Below the pieces are notes generated by a model that did no database searches, was not told where the DNA came from, and saw only the letters and a program-made list of their open reading frames with translations. This document shows, piece by piece, positions 43,084-53,630 of a DNA stretch of 64,000 nucleotides. Both the position numbers and the translations under genes were made by a program. The DNA lies in the NCBI RefSeq assembly GCF_026914185.1, contig NC_070564.1, positions 3,658,001 to 3,722,000 of the forward strand. The letters run 5' to 3'. Within the stretch, counting starts at the first letter, position 1, and each line of letters starts with the position of its first letter. The DNA comes from Puccinia triticina (lineage: Eukaryota; Basidiomycota; Pucciniomycetes; Pucciniales; Pucciniaceae).

Positions 43084-44736
43084 AACTTGGAGCTCAAACT
43101 TCTGTTGCACGGCAATTGTTCATTTCTTGGATTTGCGAGCCCATCAAGCATCTGCACAAAATCAATTTGATACGGAAACAGGTGTGATAGGGTTGATGAT
43201 CACAGAGTACATGAGAACAGCGGATACTATCCGTAGATGTGTGTTTAGAAGGAAGACTGCCAATTTTGGCGTGTGTTGATGCCAGCACATGATCAGACAA
43301 GGAAAGGAGAAGTTGGTTCAGAGAGATTCAGCAGGGATGAAGACGTTGGCAAGGATTTGGTTGATTTAATAATGCTCCGGAGGGTTCGTAAGGTCTACAG
43401 GTTGATGCGGGGGAGCACATTTATTGTGGGGGGAGTGAAGTAATAGTTCATCATCCTGGAGGGTTAGAAGCAAAGTCAAAGAGAGATCAAAAGCAGCTTT
43501 TTAGCATGAATTGCTCCGAGTGAAAAACAAGTCAATAATTTCTGCAAGAGGTTTTCCACTACTCACATACGGCCTCCGGTCACAACACACCCCGGTCTCA
43601 CCCACAGGACATACAAAAAGTGGGACTCCGACAGGCCAATAGTAGACCCTACCTACATCGTCCTTCAAATCCTTGGAGTGTCGGGCTGAGAGGATGATGG
43701 GCAAATCAGCCTCTTCGGTTTGTACCGAAAGGTCAAGGAGATCCTGGAAAAGATGCTCAACTCACCCCAGGTCTTCGCGTTGTAGCACATCATAGAGGGT
43801 TTTTTACTTGGACAATCCCAATATTGGGTCCGGTCTGGCTCAGCAGCGCGGCGGCTGATGCGCCCTGCATGCGAACCTGCAGTGATGCACAGCAACAAGA
43901 TGGAGCTCAAAAGCATGGGAATTCCGGATCTCATGCTTGGGTCTTGCAGATATTCATGCAACCTAATCGAAACAGTCTTATCTGCTGGCCGCAAGGATAG
44001 GAAGTCCAATCAAGTCAGGAATCGAGGTCAACCTATGTACCAAGAGAGAAAAGAAAAGGGGAAACACCTACGTTGAAGGACAAAGGCCGCAAAACCTTGT
44101 CGAGAACGATGGGGAATAGAATGGAAGATCCTTTCTCAAGAACTAATCAGAAGAGCAAGCAAGATCTTAGAAGGATAGCGATGAGATCAAAGACTAGTAT
44201 TAGGTGCGTGGAAAGAAGTCGTCAGGAGCCTATCAAGACAGATGCGGGAGGTTGATTGAATTGTTGAGGTTGGGGAGCTTTAGCGGAAGGAGGTTGTTGA
44301 TGAGTGAGATGAGAAGGGTGTGATGAGTGGGAGCAGCGGTGAAGGACCGACATCCTCTAGTGCTCTCTGAAGGTGAGGCCCCGCTGCAGCTTACCATCCA
44401 GCCGGCAGAACCGACCAGTGTTGGGGTATCAAGGCCCTGCAGGCGCCACCATGACCGTGCAGTGACCGAAGTAATAGCCACTCACTGCCATTCGTCTGGA
44501 ACCCTAGCTAACTGGCCAACCACCCTGCCGCCCTCGCCACAGATGCAAACGAGAAACCCGCCGCCCTCAGCCGCCACATACGTCGAACACCAAAACAATG
44601 CTCCTTGTGTTCACAAACGGGAGCATGTATCCTGCACCACGGGTCCACTTGGGCGTCGGCCTGGGGACAGGCGCAGGGCACGGGGTGTGCCGCACCAGGC
44701 ATCCCGAAGGCTTTTCCATGGGTACATATGCCCTGG
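43084..44736. repeat. Segmental duplication, copy B
   Basis: Partner of 25930-27937, in the same orientation. It lacks the LTR-like insertion of copy A and so preserves the empty site GGGTTGATGATCACAG at about 43189-43204. It carries about 100 bp at 44217-44315 that copy A lacks. It contains the intact secreted gene at 43501-43934 (minus). A more divergent echo of its left end (CATCTGCACAAAA, ACGGATATGG) occurs at about 45025-45110, so older copies existed here. Confidence 0.85.
43501..43934 (-). CDS. Small secreted cysteine-containing protein, copy B
   Basis: Exons 43934-43766 and 43685-43501 give 117 residues, with the same structure as the gene at 26813-27246. The signal peptide is MRSGIPMLLSSILLLCITAG. 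All cysteines, and the C-terminal CCDRRPYVSSGKPLAEIIDL part, are unchanged. Differences from copy A sit in the signal peptide (A to P), the RRDTE/RRAAE segment, the exon junction (T/A), and M/K, S/L, I/V, G/R and S/P in exon 2. Both copies are open, so both may be expressed. An upstream in-frame extension exists, but the signal peptide supports the start at 43934. Confidence 0.78.
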
Positions 44737-45279
44737 CGCTCCGCGTACGGGGTCCAGCGCTACAGAAGAGTGTGTTGCCTTTGCCTTGCGTGTCATCCTG
44801 AGACTGAGAGAGGAATGGGAGGGGCGCTACGCGTCCGTTGCACCAGCAGGAAAGTTCCTCAGGCCAGGGCACCTCGGCCTCGCAGAAACTTGGAACGCTG
44901 CACTTTGCGCCGCCACCGCCGCTCTCATACAACTACTCTTTTCCTTCGTATTTTCATGGTCTTCTGCTTTGTTCGCAATAGGCCTCGAGATAATGTATCG
45001 CTGACGAGACTTCAGTTGCACATCATTTATTTCTCGGATGGGCCAGCCCATTGGCATCGCGCATCTGCACAAAACGGTTTGGCACGGATATGGTTTGATG
45101 TTTACACTGTAAATGAGAGCCGCGAGCACTGCATGTATGGCTCAAGATGCCAATGTGCGCGCGTGCTGTGGCAAACGGACGCTAAATAAGGGAAGAAGCA
45201 GGTGGTGACATGGATGCAGCAGGGAAGAAGATTTGGACAAGCGGAGGGCAATGCCAAATTAGATTGGGAGCTAAGGATA
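44737..45279. other. Spacer with a divergent repeat of the duplication edge
   Basis: At about 45025-45110 the sequence TTTATTTCTCGGATGGGCCA...GCATCTGCACAAAACGGTTT aligns with 43118-43190 at lower identity. No gene is supported. Confidence 0.45.
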
Positions 45280-45282
45280 AGG

Positions 45283-46987
45283 GCCCAATTATAAACAGTT
45301 ATCAAAGTTTTATTGTAATATATTCCAAACTTGATTCAAATCAAAATCTCTTAACTTATTGTGGCAAATACAGGCCCAAATATGTTTCAAAAAAGCCTCA
45401 ATAATTATGTACAATTATAAACCTGCGGGCCACACAACAGGAATTCCAAATTCCTGGCCAACACCACCTGTTCCGCCCGCCCCACCCAGCCTGTGCGATA
45501 ACCACGACCGCACGGCCTCACCCAACCAAACACAATCAATTGCTGTAAATGATCCCCCCTCCCCTTGACCCCACACCTATTTCATATGTATGCCATGTGG
45601 CAATGGCAGCAACTCCAGCAAATCCCAGAACAAATCTATGTACACGCAGGCCGGACCGCCTTCACGCGCCCGCCTCCTTGGGTCCGGCGCCGAGCGCAGC
45701 TGGCACAGTTGCTGGAGGTGCTGCTGGTGTTGCTAGGGCAGGAAGTGGGGCCTGCGGGTTAGGGAGACTCGCGGCCGAGTCGGTTGCGAGGCTGGGTATG
45801 AGTTGATTGAGACCCCCAAGGTTCGTTGGCGGGTAGTAACCCGGGGGAAGCTGGTTGGTGGCCGGGGGGTGGGCCGTTTGAAGCATTCATTGCCGTCGAG
45901 TTATTTTTGGGAGAGCTGAGATTGGATTGGGTTGGTTGGAAACGCTTCCGGCGGCTGGGCTGTTGCCAAATCTCAACTGCCTGCGGCTGTGTATTGCTGA
46001 CCAACGGTAGAACTAAGTTCTACCATTGGATTAGTGCGGTACAGTCTTGCATACATGTACTGTATGCCTGTAATTTGTTTTGATAACAAAAATTTGAAAA
46101 TTTTTGATCCCAAATGACCTCCTTGAGGTCATTTGGGCTATTTTTGAATCTGTACATAAAAAAAATCCAGACAAAAAAAGTTTTGAATGAATTTGTTTTT
46201 TTTTTGAATAAAATTCCAATAACTGTTTATAATTGGGCCCTTAGTTCTACCGTTGGTAAGCAATACACAGCCGCAGGCAGTTGAGATTTGGCAACAGCCC
46301 AGCCGCTGGAAGCATTTCCAACCAGTATTCAACCAACCCAATCCAATCTCAGCTCTCCCAAAAATAACTCGACGGCAATGAATGCTTCAAACGGCCCACC
46401 CCCCGGCCACCAACCAGCTTCCCCCGGGTTACTACCCGCCAACGAACCTTGGGGGTCTCAATCAACTCATACCCAGCCTCGCAACCGACTCGGCCGCGAG
46501 TCTCCCTAACCCGCAGGCCCCACTTCCTGCCCTAGCAACACCAGCAGCACCTCCAGCAACTGTGCCAGCTGCGCTCGGCGCCGGACCCAAGGAGGCGGGC
46601 GCGTGAAGGCGGTCCGGCCTGCGTGTACATAGATTTGTTCTGGGATTTGCTGGAGTTGCTGCCATTGCCACATGGCATACATATGAAATAGGTGTGGGGT
46701 CAAGGGGAGGGGGGATCATTTACAGCAATTGATTGTGTTTGGTTGGGTGAGGCCGTGCGGTCGTGGTTATTGCACAGGCTGGGTGGGGCGGGCGGAACAG
46801 GTGGTGTTGGCCAGGAATTTGGAATTCCTGTTGTGTGGCCCGCAGGTTTATAATTGTACATAATTATTGAGGCTTTTTTGAAACATATTTGGGCCTGTAT
46901 TTGCCACAATAAGTTAAGAGATTTTGATTTGAATCAAGTTTGGAATATATTACAATAAAACTTTGATAACTGTTTATAATTGGGCCC
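45283..46987. mobile_element. Foldback Harbinger-type element with near-identical arms
   Basis: The ends GGGCCCAATTATAAACAG (45283) and complement (ending 46987) are flanked by TAA on both sides (45280-45282 and 46988-46990). The arms 45283-46016 and 46243-46987 are almost identical inverted copies. The loop 46017-46242 is a separate segment that is repeated immediately outside the element at 46991-47216. Each arm carries the same Pro/Ala/Asn-rich open frame (for example PPPGHQPASPGLLP), which looks like a captured piece of a host gene or low-complexity sequence. No transposase is present. Confidence 0.72.
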
Positions 46988-46990
46988 TAA

Positions 46991-47216
46991 GTTCTACCGT
47001 TGGACTAGTGCGGTACAGTCTTGCATACATGTACTGTATGCCTGTAATTTGTTTTGATAACAAAAATTTGAAAATTTTTGATCCCAAATGACCTCCTCGA
47101 GGTCATTTGGGCTATTTTTGAATCTGTACATAAAAAAAATCCAGACAAAAAAAAGTTTTGAATGAATTCGGATTTTTTTTAATAAAATTCCAATAACTGT
47201 TTATAATTGGGCCCTA
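46991..47216. repeat. Direct copy of the foldback loop segment
   Basis: Starts GTTCTACCGTTGGACTAGTG and ends TTTATAATTGGGCCC, followed by TAA (47217-47219). It matches the loop at 46017-46242 with a handful of differences. It contains the palindromic AAATGACCTC.GAGGTCATTT. Together the region reads A, B, inverted A, B. Confidence 0.75.
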
Positions 47217-47313
47217 ACTGGTTTCATACGCGTTGAAACAGTTCTTCAGAAACATCGGACTGGAATATGGTGATGTACATACATGGGAAATCAAACAGAA
47301 ATGAAAGCAGTTA

Positions 47314-48073
47314 GGCCCCAATTATAAACAATAATTGGGACTTTATTGAAAAATAATCAAAACTCAATTCAAATTATGATTATAGCTATTTTTTAGTAAG
47401 AAAAATACTTCAATAATGTTTCAATTGAAGTACAATTATAAACAAAATGCGCAACAGAGCAAATTTTGCCCTCCTGTACACAAATACTGGCCAGCTCAAC
47501 TGCAGTATTGCCTGTTGAGACCATCCGCCGCTGGGTCCTGGGATAATCCAAGCTTCTTGGTACTGGCGACCTGTTGGCGTGCGGGAATAATTGAGGTCGG
47601 GGTCTGCCACTGGCCAGGATCCATCTGGATTGTCCAGGTACAGCTGGCTGTTGTCAGTTGGTTGAGCGTTAAGGTCCATGATCATCAAACAATTGGGGTG
47701 GGGTGTTGCCGGCGAATTGGAGGTTGATGGGCAGATGGGCGGATGGGCGGATGGGCAGATGGGCAGATGGGCAGATGGGCAGATGGTCAAGAGAGGGCCA
47801 GACCCCTGCCAAAACCACTACAATCCCATGCCCTGCACGTGTGTATTGGCTATTGAGTTGAAACTCAATTGTACAACCCTATAGTGATCATACACACCTG
47901 TATTCAGCTCGATAAGGGAATTATAGCAAATTTTTCATTCCAAAAGACCTCCCTTTTGGGAAGCAAAATGCAGATATTCAATTTTTTTTAACTAAAAAAT
48001 AGTTAAGAATGAATCTCAATTTTCTTTTGATTATTTTTCAATAAAGTCCCAATTATCGTTTATAGGTGGGGCC
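47314..48073. mobile_element. Harbinger-type MITE, 760 bp
   Basis: The ends GGCCCCAATTATAAAC (47314) and GTTTATAGGTGGGGCC (ending 48073) extend as an inverted repeat through ATTGGGACTTTATTGAAAAA and beyond. TTA flanks both sides (47311-47313 and 48074-48076). It is related in its ends to the foldback at 45283. It contains a GATGGGCA minisatellite (47725-47787). No coding region. Confidence 0.8.
47725..47787. repeat. 8-bp minisatellite GATGGGCA/GATGGGCG
   Basis: About seven and a half tandem copies of an 8-bp unit, all starting GATGGGC or GATGGTC. It lies inside the MITE at 47314-48073. Confidence 0.9.
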
Positions 48074-48135
48074 TTAGCCGGAATTGCGTCAATTGAAGAA
48101 CAAATTAACAGTTTCTCCAAGAAGTGGTACATACC

Positions 48136-48318
48136 TTACAACAAAGGCCCAGATAATATTCTGTGCACATAAAAAGCGGGTGGTTTGCAACACTCCCAAT
48201 AACGCTTGTTTGGTTCTGCAACGGTGTCATCGCACCCTGCGTTTCCATCCCCGGGGTCGATACAGAGAGAGGCTTTTTCCCGAACTGTACATAGCTTACA
48301 TCCCCCGTCATTCCCCAC
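48136..48318 (-). CDS. Possible cysteine-rich exon of a secreted protein
   Basis: An open frame ending at TAA (48136) reads GCKLCTVREKASLC, GNAGCDD and RYWECCKPPAFY: six cysteines in about 45 residues, a composition typical of small secreted fungal proteins. The YWECC motif is reminiscent of YWDC in the secreted pair at 26813 and 43501. No signal-peptide exon could be joined convincingly; an acceptor could lie around 48318-48330. It may be the last exon of a gene, a relic, or chance. Confidence 0.3.
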   Translation of the reverse strand: MGNDGGCKLCTVREKASLCIDPGDGNAGCDDTVAEPNKRYWECCKPPAFYVHRILSGPLL

Positions 48319-49220
48319 AACTTCATTTCCAGGTCAAAACTCATTGACCGGGTCGGGGAATGAGCCCAAGTTACTCAGCTGCTCACTTTCATCAAAGAAT
48401 CTCAACTTATGCAGTCAAATCTGGTCAATCTGACCAAAAAAAGCAAGACAAAGCCATATGTACACAGAAGAAATCGGCTGGCTTGAAAAGGCCCAGATTT
48501 ATTTATAACCGCAATGCATGCCAAAAACCAGAGCATGCATGATCATGCCACACAAACCAGCAAATTCTGACCAAATCCCTTGCATTCTTGTTCTCAATAA
48601 TTATGGGGGTTTGATGATTGAATTGAAGTGCCATATCTAAGGTGGTATGGCCAACACTTCAGGAAATTTTCAAGCAAGGCTGATTGTTCCGCCACCACTG
48701 AAAGAGAAAACCGCAGAGAAAAAAAATCAAATGTTGCTGCCAAGCACCTTAAAAATGGCTCTTGAGTTGCAATGCCAACCCGTCTGGACCCCTCTGACAC
48801 ATATCTCCAATTCTATTGGCATGCAGAAATGTCCAGAGCAATGAGCATCAAGGAGCTCCCAGTGCTACGGATGGGTGTGGCTCCTGGCCATTTGTGCAAT
48901 CAAGATTGGCAAGACCACTCTCCCCCAACAATTCTCACAAAAGGCTGTGAAGGTCAAGCAATGGTCAAATTTGCAATGTGCAAGCAGAGAGCCAACTAAA
49001 AAGCTTTGAACAAAAAGCAAATGATGTATACACAAGATGTTGAGCTTAACAAGTTGAGCGGCCGGCACAAGTTGTGGAAGGAACGGTATGTACATGCACA
49101 ATTTACTACATATGTCTTGATAAACAGAAAGAGTGGAATTGCCATCCCAGTAACTGTTTACCGCTCTTGACTGAAAGGATAGCAATGACTAAGGGTATTC
49201 TTAGCACTCAGCTGAGCCTA
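48319..49220. other. Spacer with no further supported feature
   Basis: AT-rich sequence with short frames only. No element borders were recognised. Confidence 0.35.
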
Positions 49221-49940
49221 TTAGCAATTGGACAAGCAATGGTACAAATCAGTGGGAAATTCACAGCTACTGCGACTGTGCTTGGATTTTTTGGCTTCAT
49301 TTTTGTAAGCAGTCGCCAAGTCCTTCTCCGCTTTGATAGAGGCTTCAGTTTTTGACGTGGAAGCAACCGCTTGAGTTTCCTTCATATAGACAAGCTCTTG
49401 TAACTTTTGAAGAGTGCGACTTGGGAAGAAGATTACTGATTTGTTCATAGTTAAATTATTGACAACATTCCAGTAGTTCTTACTTAACTTTGCAAGGACC
49501 AAGATCAAAATGATGTCGTCTGGAATGCCGAGCTGAACAATAGCAAATTCTCTGATCATTTTCTGACAATCGACTAGATAATTTTTGAGATCGCCACCAT
49601 ACTTGTATCGCATGAATTTGAGCCACATGCAAGCTTTGTTGTTAACCGAAGATGCATATCGGTCGACAATTGCATCCCAAATTTCATTTGGCTTTTCTTT
49701 GTTTTCAATATTGACAACGGCTTCAAGAGCAATTTCGCTAAAATGGCTGATCAGGATATTCGTGGTGGTTTTAATCTTATTTTTACTGGGAGAGCTGGTT
49801 CCTTCTCCAGAGATTACTTCCCAGAGGTCCTTACTCTTTAAATAGGCTCTCATTCAAATAGACCAAGATGGAAAATTAAGATCGTTGAGTTTACCGATTG
49901 AAGATCAGCTTGATTTGTCCTTGGCGTCAATGTCCGACAT
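49221..49940 (-). pseudogene. Broken Copia-type gag fragment
   Basis: Read from 49940, the frame begins MSDIDAKDKSS and then has two in-frame TGA codons, with a typical gag start between them (GKLNDLNFPSW). It continues uninterrupted from 49853 to 49221 with gag landmarks DLWEVISGEGTS, NEIWDAIVDRYASS and WLKFMRYKYGGDLKNYLVDC. Protease, integrase and reverse transcriptase do not follow, and no flanking LTR pair was found. Both stops could come from CGA by a C-to-T change. It is a retrotransposon relic; capsid function is not expected. Confidence 0.75.
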
Positions 49941-50264
49941 CTTTATGGTCCGTTCCTGTTTCGTAGGGCTACCATACTGATAATGTGAGAATTTTAGGCT
50001 AAAAGAAAAGAATTAGATTGAGTGCGGTCAACAAGGATGAATAAGAGGAAAACAAAGAGAAACAAGGACCTGTTGAAGAGCCGCCTAGACTGACGATCTC
50101 GACTAGAACCGCGGTATACTGAGGCTTGATGACCGTGACCGTGACCGTGGTTAAGAGATGTTGTCGAGATGAGGAAAGGGAATTAGGAATGGTAAGCAGA
50201 ATCGAGGTAGAGTTGTCAACTACTCTTGATTGAGAGTCTCCTCATCCGTGACGTCATTGACGAG
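49941..50264. other. Spacer next to the gag relic
   Basis: It may include untranslated sequence of the Copia relic. No LTR boundary is evident and no gene is seen. Confidence 0.3.
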
Positions 50265-50431
50265 ATTGGAGCTCCGTAGGCGTTCTGCGAATATACGTCA
50301 TAAATGGTTGAATTTATGACGCCGCGACCCAAAGTTCGCCCCCCGTTGCCACCAAAACCTTGAAACCCCCGGGGGTCGCGCGTCATAAATTTGACCATTT
50401 ATGAAGTATAACGCGGCAGCCAAACGGGGCC
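50265..50431. mobile_element. Short palindromic MITE, Harbinger-like end
   Basis: The right end GGCAGCCAAACGGGGCC is followed by TAA (50432-50434). The two halves are inverted repeats around a GGGGGTCGCGCG region, with CATAAATGGTTGAATTTATG on the left and its near-complement on the right. The left end is diverged. Confidence 0.6.
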
Positions 50432-50434
50432 TAA

Positions 50435-52803
50435 GAAATAGCGGATTCCAACAAAGTAACATATGGAATTTGGCTTTGTTGACCCATTGGGTGTAATCTT
50501 CAACAATGTGCTTTAAGAACATATCAATGTGCATGCGTAAGTCAGATATATATGATTCTATATCTTCAATAAGAGAGGGGAAGATTAAAGCGCTCATATG
50601 ACAGAGAGCGGACCAGATTTTGACGCAGGAAGGGGCCATGAACTGGAAAAAGAGGAAGGGAGCTGTTTGAAGGACAATTCTGAATTCTTTGCCAGTCAAG
50701 CTTTTGGAATATTTTACCATGATGGTGGGTCAGATGGATGGAATGTTGAGATAATTTTTGTTGAAAGATTTACCAAAGGAGGGACTTAAAAACCACTATG
50801 GAGTTTTTTTGGCGTGAGCACAAACACACCTTTTTTGTTTGGCTGTCTCTTTGCCAAAAAATCATCCAAAATTCCTCATGAAATATGTTTGTGTAGCCAA
50901 GAAGCTCAGTTCCACTCTCATATTTTTTTGTATTTTTTTGAGCAACTAATTGTAGATGAAAAAACAAGGAAATGGAGGTTTCAGCCTTTTCCCATTCGGA
51001 GTTGCAGCCCCGCGCGGCCACACAAACTGGCAAAATGTGGCAAGTTGAATCTAACCTAAGCAATCCTGGATTGAGAGAATCCACCATAGAGATGTATTTG
51101 ATGGAGGATCAGCCTCAGCTATTGAGCCTCCCAATTGAGTTCCTGGCCAACCAAGCGGGCAACACCTTTGTACCTATTTGGTGAGGACAAATTTTTGGCT
51201 TGCCCCCGGGAGTAATGAGTGCCTGCTTGCCGAGGACCTTGGCAAGCAATTTTGCACACACATTTGGCAAAGATGGATTCCCTTCCGCTCACCCGTCAGG
51301 CTTCCTCTTTCCCTTGGATGTGGAAATGACACCTGCTTGCCAAGGTCTGGAAATTATCTTGGGCAAGCAGGTACATGTTATACATACACTGGGGGCTTCT
51401 TCTGCTGGCGCCCTTTGTACTTGGCCGGACTGAATTTTCTTCCATTGCCCCGGATCACTTGTACCTGCTTGTCAAGGAAGATTTCTTGGAAAGCAGGTGC
51501 AAGGTGCTTGCGTAGGAGGAATCATCACGGGCAAGTGGGGATCCGCTTGCTGGGGATGATTCCGAGGAAGATTCTTCCACAGCAAGCAGTCAGAAGACCC
51601 GCTCACCAGATAGGCCTCCTCCTCGGCAATATCATTGTACGTTCTTGCAGAGAGCAGCTATGTACAAGGTGTGCCCGCTCGCCTGATACATACCCGGCTG
51701 TCTCAGGAAACCTTCTCCTTGGCAGGCAGCCAGCACCACTGGCATGCCAGTGAGGAATCACGCTTGGTTGCTCGGCTCTGAGGGCCGGTTTCTATGTGTG
51801 GGCTCATCCCGGCTCGTTGGCTAGGTACCTTCAAATGTGTTTTTTCCATACCCCTTTTGGCTGTATGGATTTGAATATTGTTTTTTTCCTACCTAGAAAC
51901 CAAATTGAGTTGGCATTGCTTAGGCTACATTCAGGTTTGCCTACCACTCCAACAAGGTGGTGAAGGCTGATCTCCAAAATGGATGAGGAGAAAGGCAATA
52001 CCAAGGCCTTTCTCATCATTTTTTTCATGCCAGCATAACTGGTATAGTTGAAAAGTTATTGCAGAATTAAGATTTTTTCTACCAAGTCTCCAAAACTTGT
52101 CATGCCAAAAACCTCCTATGTTAGTCCTTCCTTTGGAGGCGGGTGCTTTGTGCCCAGGATGGAATCAGTTAAGTTTGGCTTTATCTGTTTTCTTGCTTCC
52201 TGCTGATGTACCAGCATTATCACCCCGTTTGTGGATGTAGGGTGATGGTTTTTCAGCAGTGCTCTCAATTGGACTGGGTATGTAAATTATGCAATGTGTT
52301 TTTACTGTCAAAACATGTCAACAAGGGATGGTTATTCTAGGAAAAACATCACCCACACCCACCTTGCACCTTTGAAGTGGTTCTGGGTACAGTAGTACTA
52401 CTAGGGAATTGATTTTGGCCCCAAAAAGGTGTGGTAAATGGGTACTGCCCACAATTACCACCCACCCCATATAGCACCCCATAGCCCACAGCCAGGTAGA
52501 CTGTGACATATGATGGATATCATACTACATCTTTCTGACCATTGTGCGGGTACTGTGTGTGGCTTTGCAGCAATGAAAAACACTGCAAAACCACAGTTGT
52601 ACTGTTGTATTACATGTAATTTGACAGGAAAGTGGTGCATTCAAAATAAAATCCAGGCTTTTCTGATAAGCTTGCAGGCTTCCCTGGTTTGGACCCTGGG
52701 TAGCTCAAGCCTTCCCAATTGCCATCCTTAACTTTGAGAAATCAAAACTATCATTGGTCAAGAGAACCAAAAACCGCTTAATCACTGCTTGTGAGAAATT
52801 GTA
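50435..52803. other. Spacer with an inverted-motif array
   Basis: Between about 51210 and 51610 CTGCTTGCC-type and GGCAAGCAG-type motifs alternate as inverted pairs about 40-60 bp apart, about four times, giving a long but repeat-derived frame on the plus strand. No gene is supported in the rest. Confidence 0.4.
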
Positions 52804-53480
52804 CAGTGGGTCATCTAATGTTTTTGGCACCACATTTTTGAATGCAGAAGCTCAGGCCACAGCCGTTAAGTCATGAGATTGGCTACAGGGGTGGAAAATA
52901 AGTTCCTAAGAATGATTATGAAATAAAAAAAAAGTAAAAATAAAAAAATGAAAAATGTGGAAATTTTTCAATTTTTTGCAAATTTCTCAGAATGTTCATT
53001 ACTGTTCAAACCAAGGGGGGGAAATTAGAGAGCAAAGTATGGCATACAAAAAGAATGATAAAAAATGGAAATTTTTGAAACCATTGCCAATGATTTTTAT
53101 TGGATAAAATAAATTGAGTCAAATTAGTGGTGATGTGGGCTACAGTCCCTGAGTTCAACTGAAATTGGTTGATAACCCATCCACCCAAAAAATCATTGGC
53201 AATGGTTTCAAAAAATTTCATTTTTTATCATTCTTGTTGTATGCCATACTTTGCTCTCTAATTTCCCCCCCTTGGTTTGAACAGTAATGAACATTCTGAG
53301 AAATTTGCAAGAAATTGAAAAATTTCCACATTTTTCATTTTATTTATTTATTTATTTTTATTTCATAATCATTCTTAGGAACTTATTTTCCACCCCTGTA
53401 GCCAATCTCATGACTTGACAGCTGTGGCCTGAGCTTCTGCATTCAAAAATGTGGTGCCAAAAACATTAGATGACCCACTG
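52804..53480. mobile_element. Foldback element with Tc1-like ends, copy 2
   Basis: A 677-bp element made of two inverted halves, with ends CAGTGGGTCATCTAATG and complement, flanked by TA (52802-52803 and 53481-53482). Shared landmarks with 21624-22257 are GGCTACAGGGGTG and the AGAATGTTCATT segment. The arms match almost end to end around a centre near 53142. Non-coding. Confidence 0.75.
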
Positions 53481-53630
53481 TACATGGTTGAAAGATATGA
53501 TAGGAGAATAGCGGTATATTTGGAAAGAAAATAAAAGCATTCAGAAATATGTGCATTCAAATTAAGATGATTCAAAGTCACGTAATCAGTGTTGGATGAA
53601 GCAGGGTACAAAATAAGAATGGTTTCTCAA

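Noticed and set aside
51178..51753. A 191-codon cysteine-containing plus-strand frame
   Set aside because: It is generated by the repeated GCTTGCC motifs; no signal peptide, domain or splice logic.
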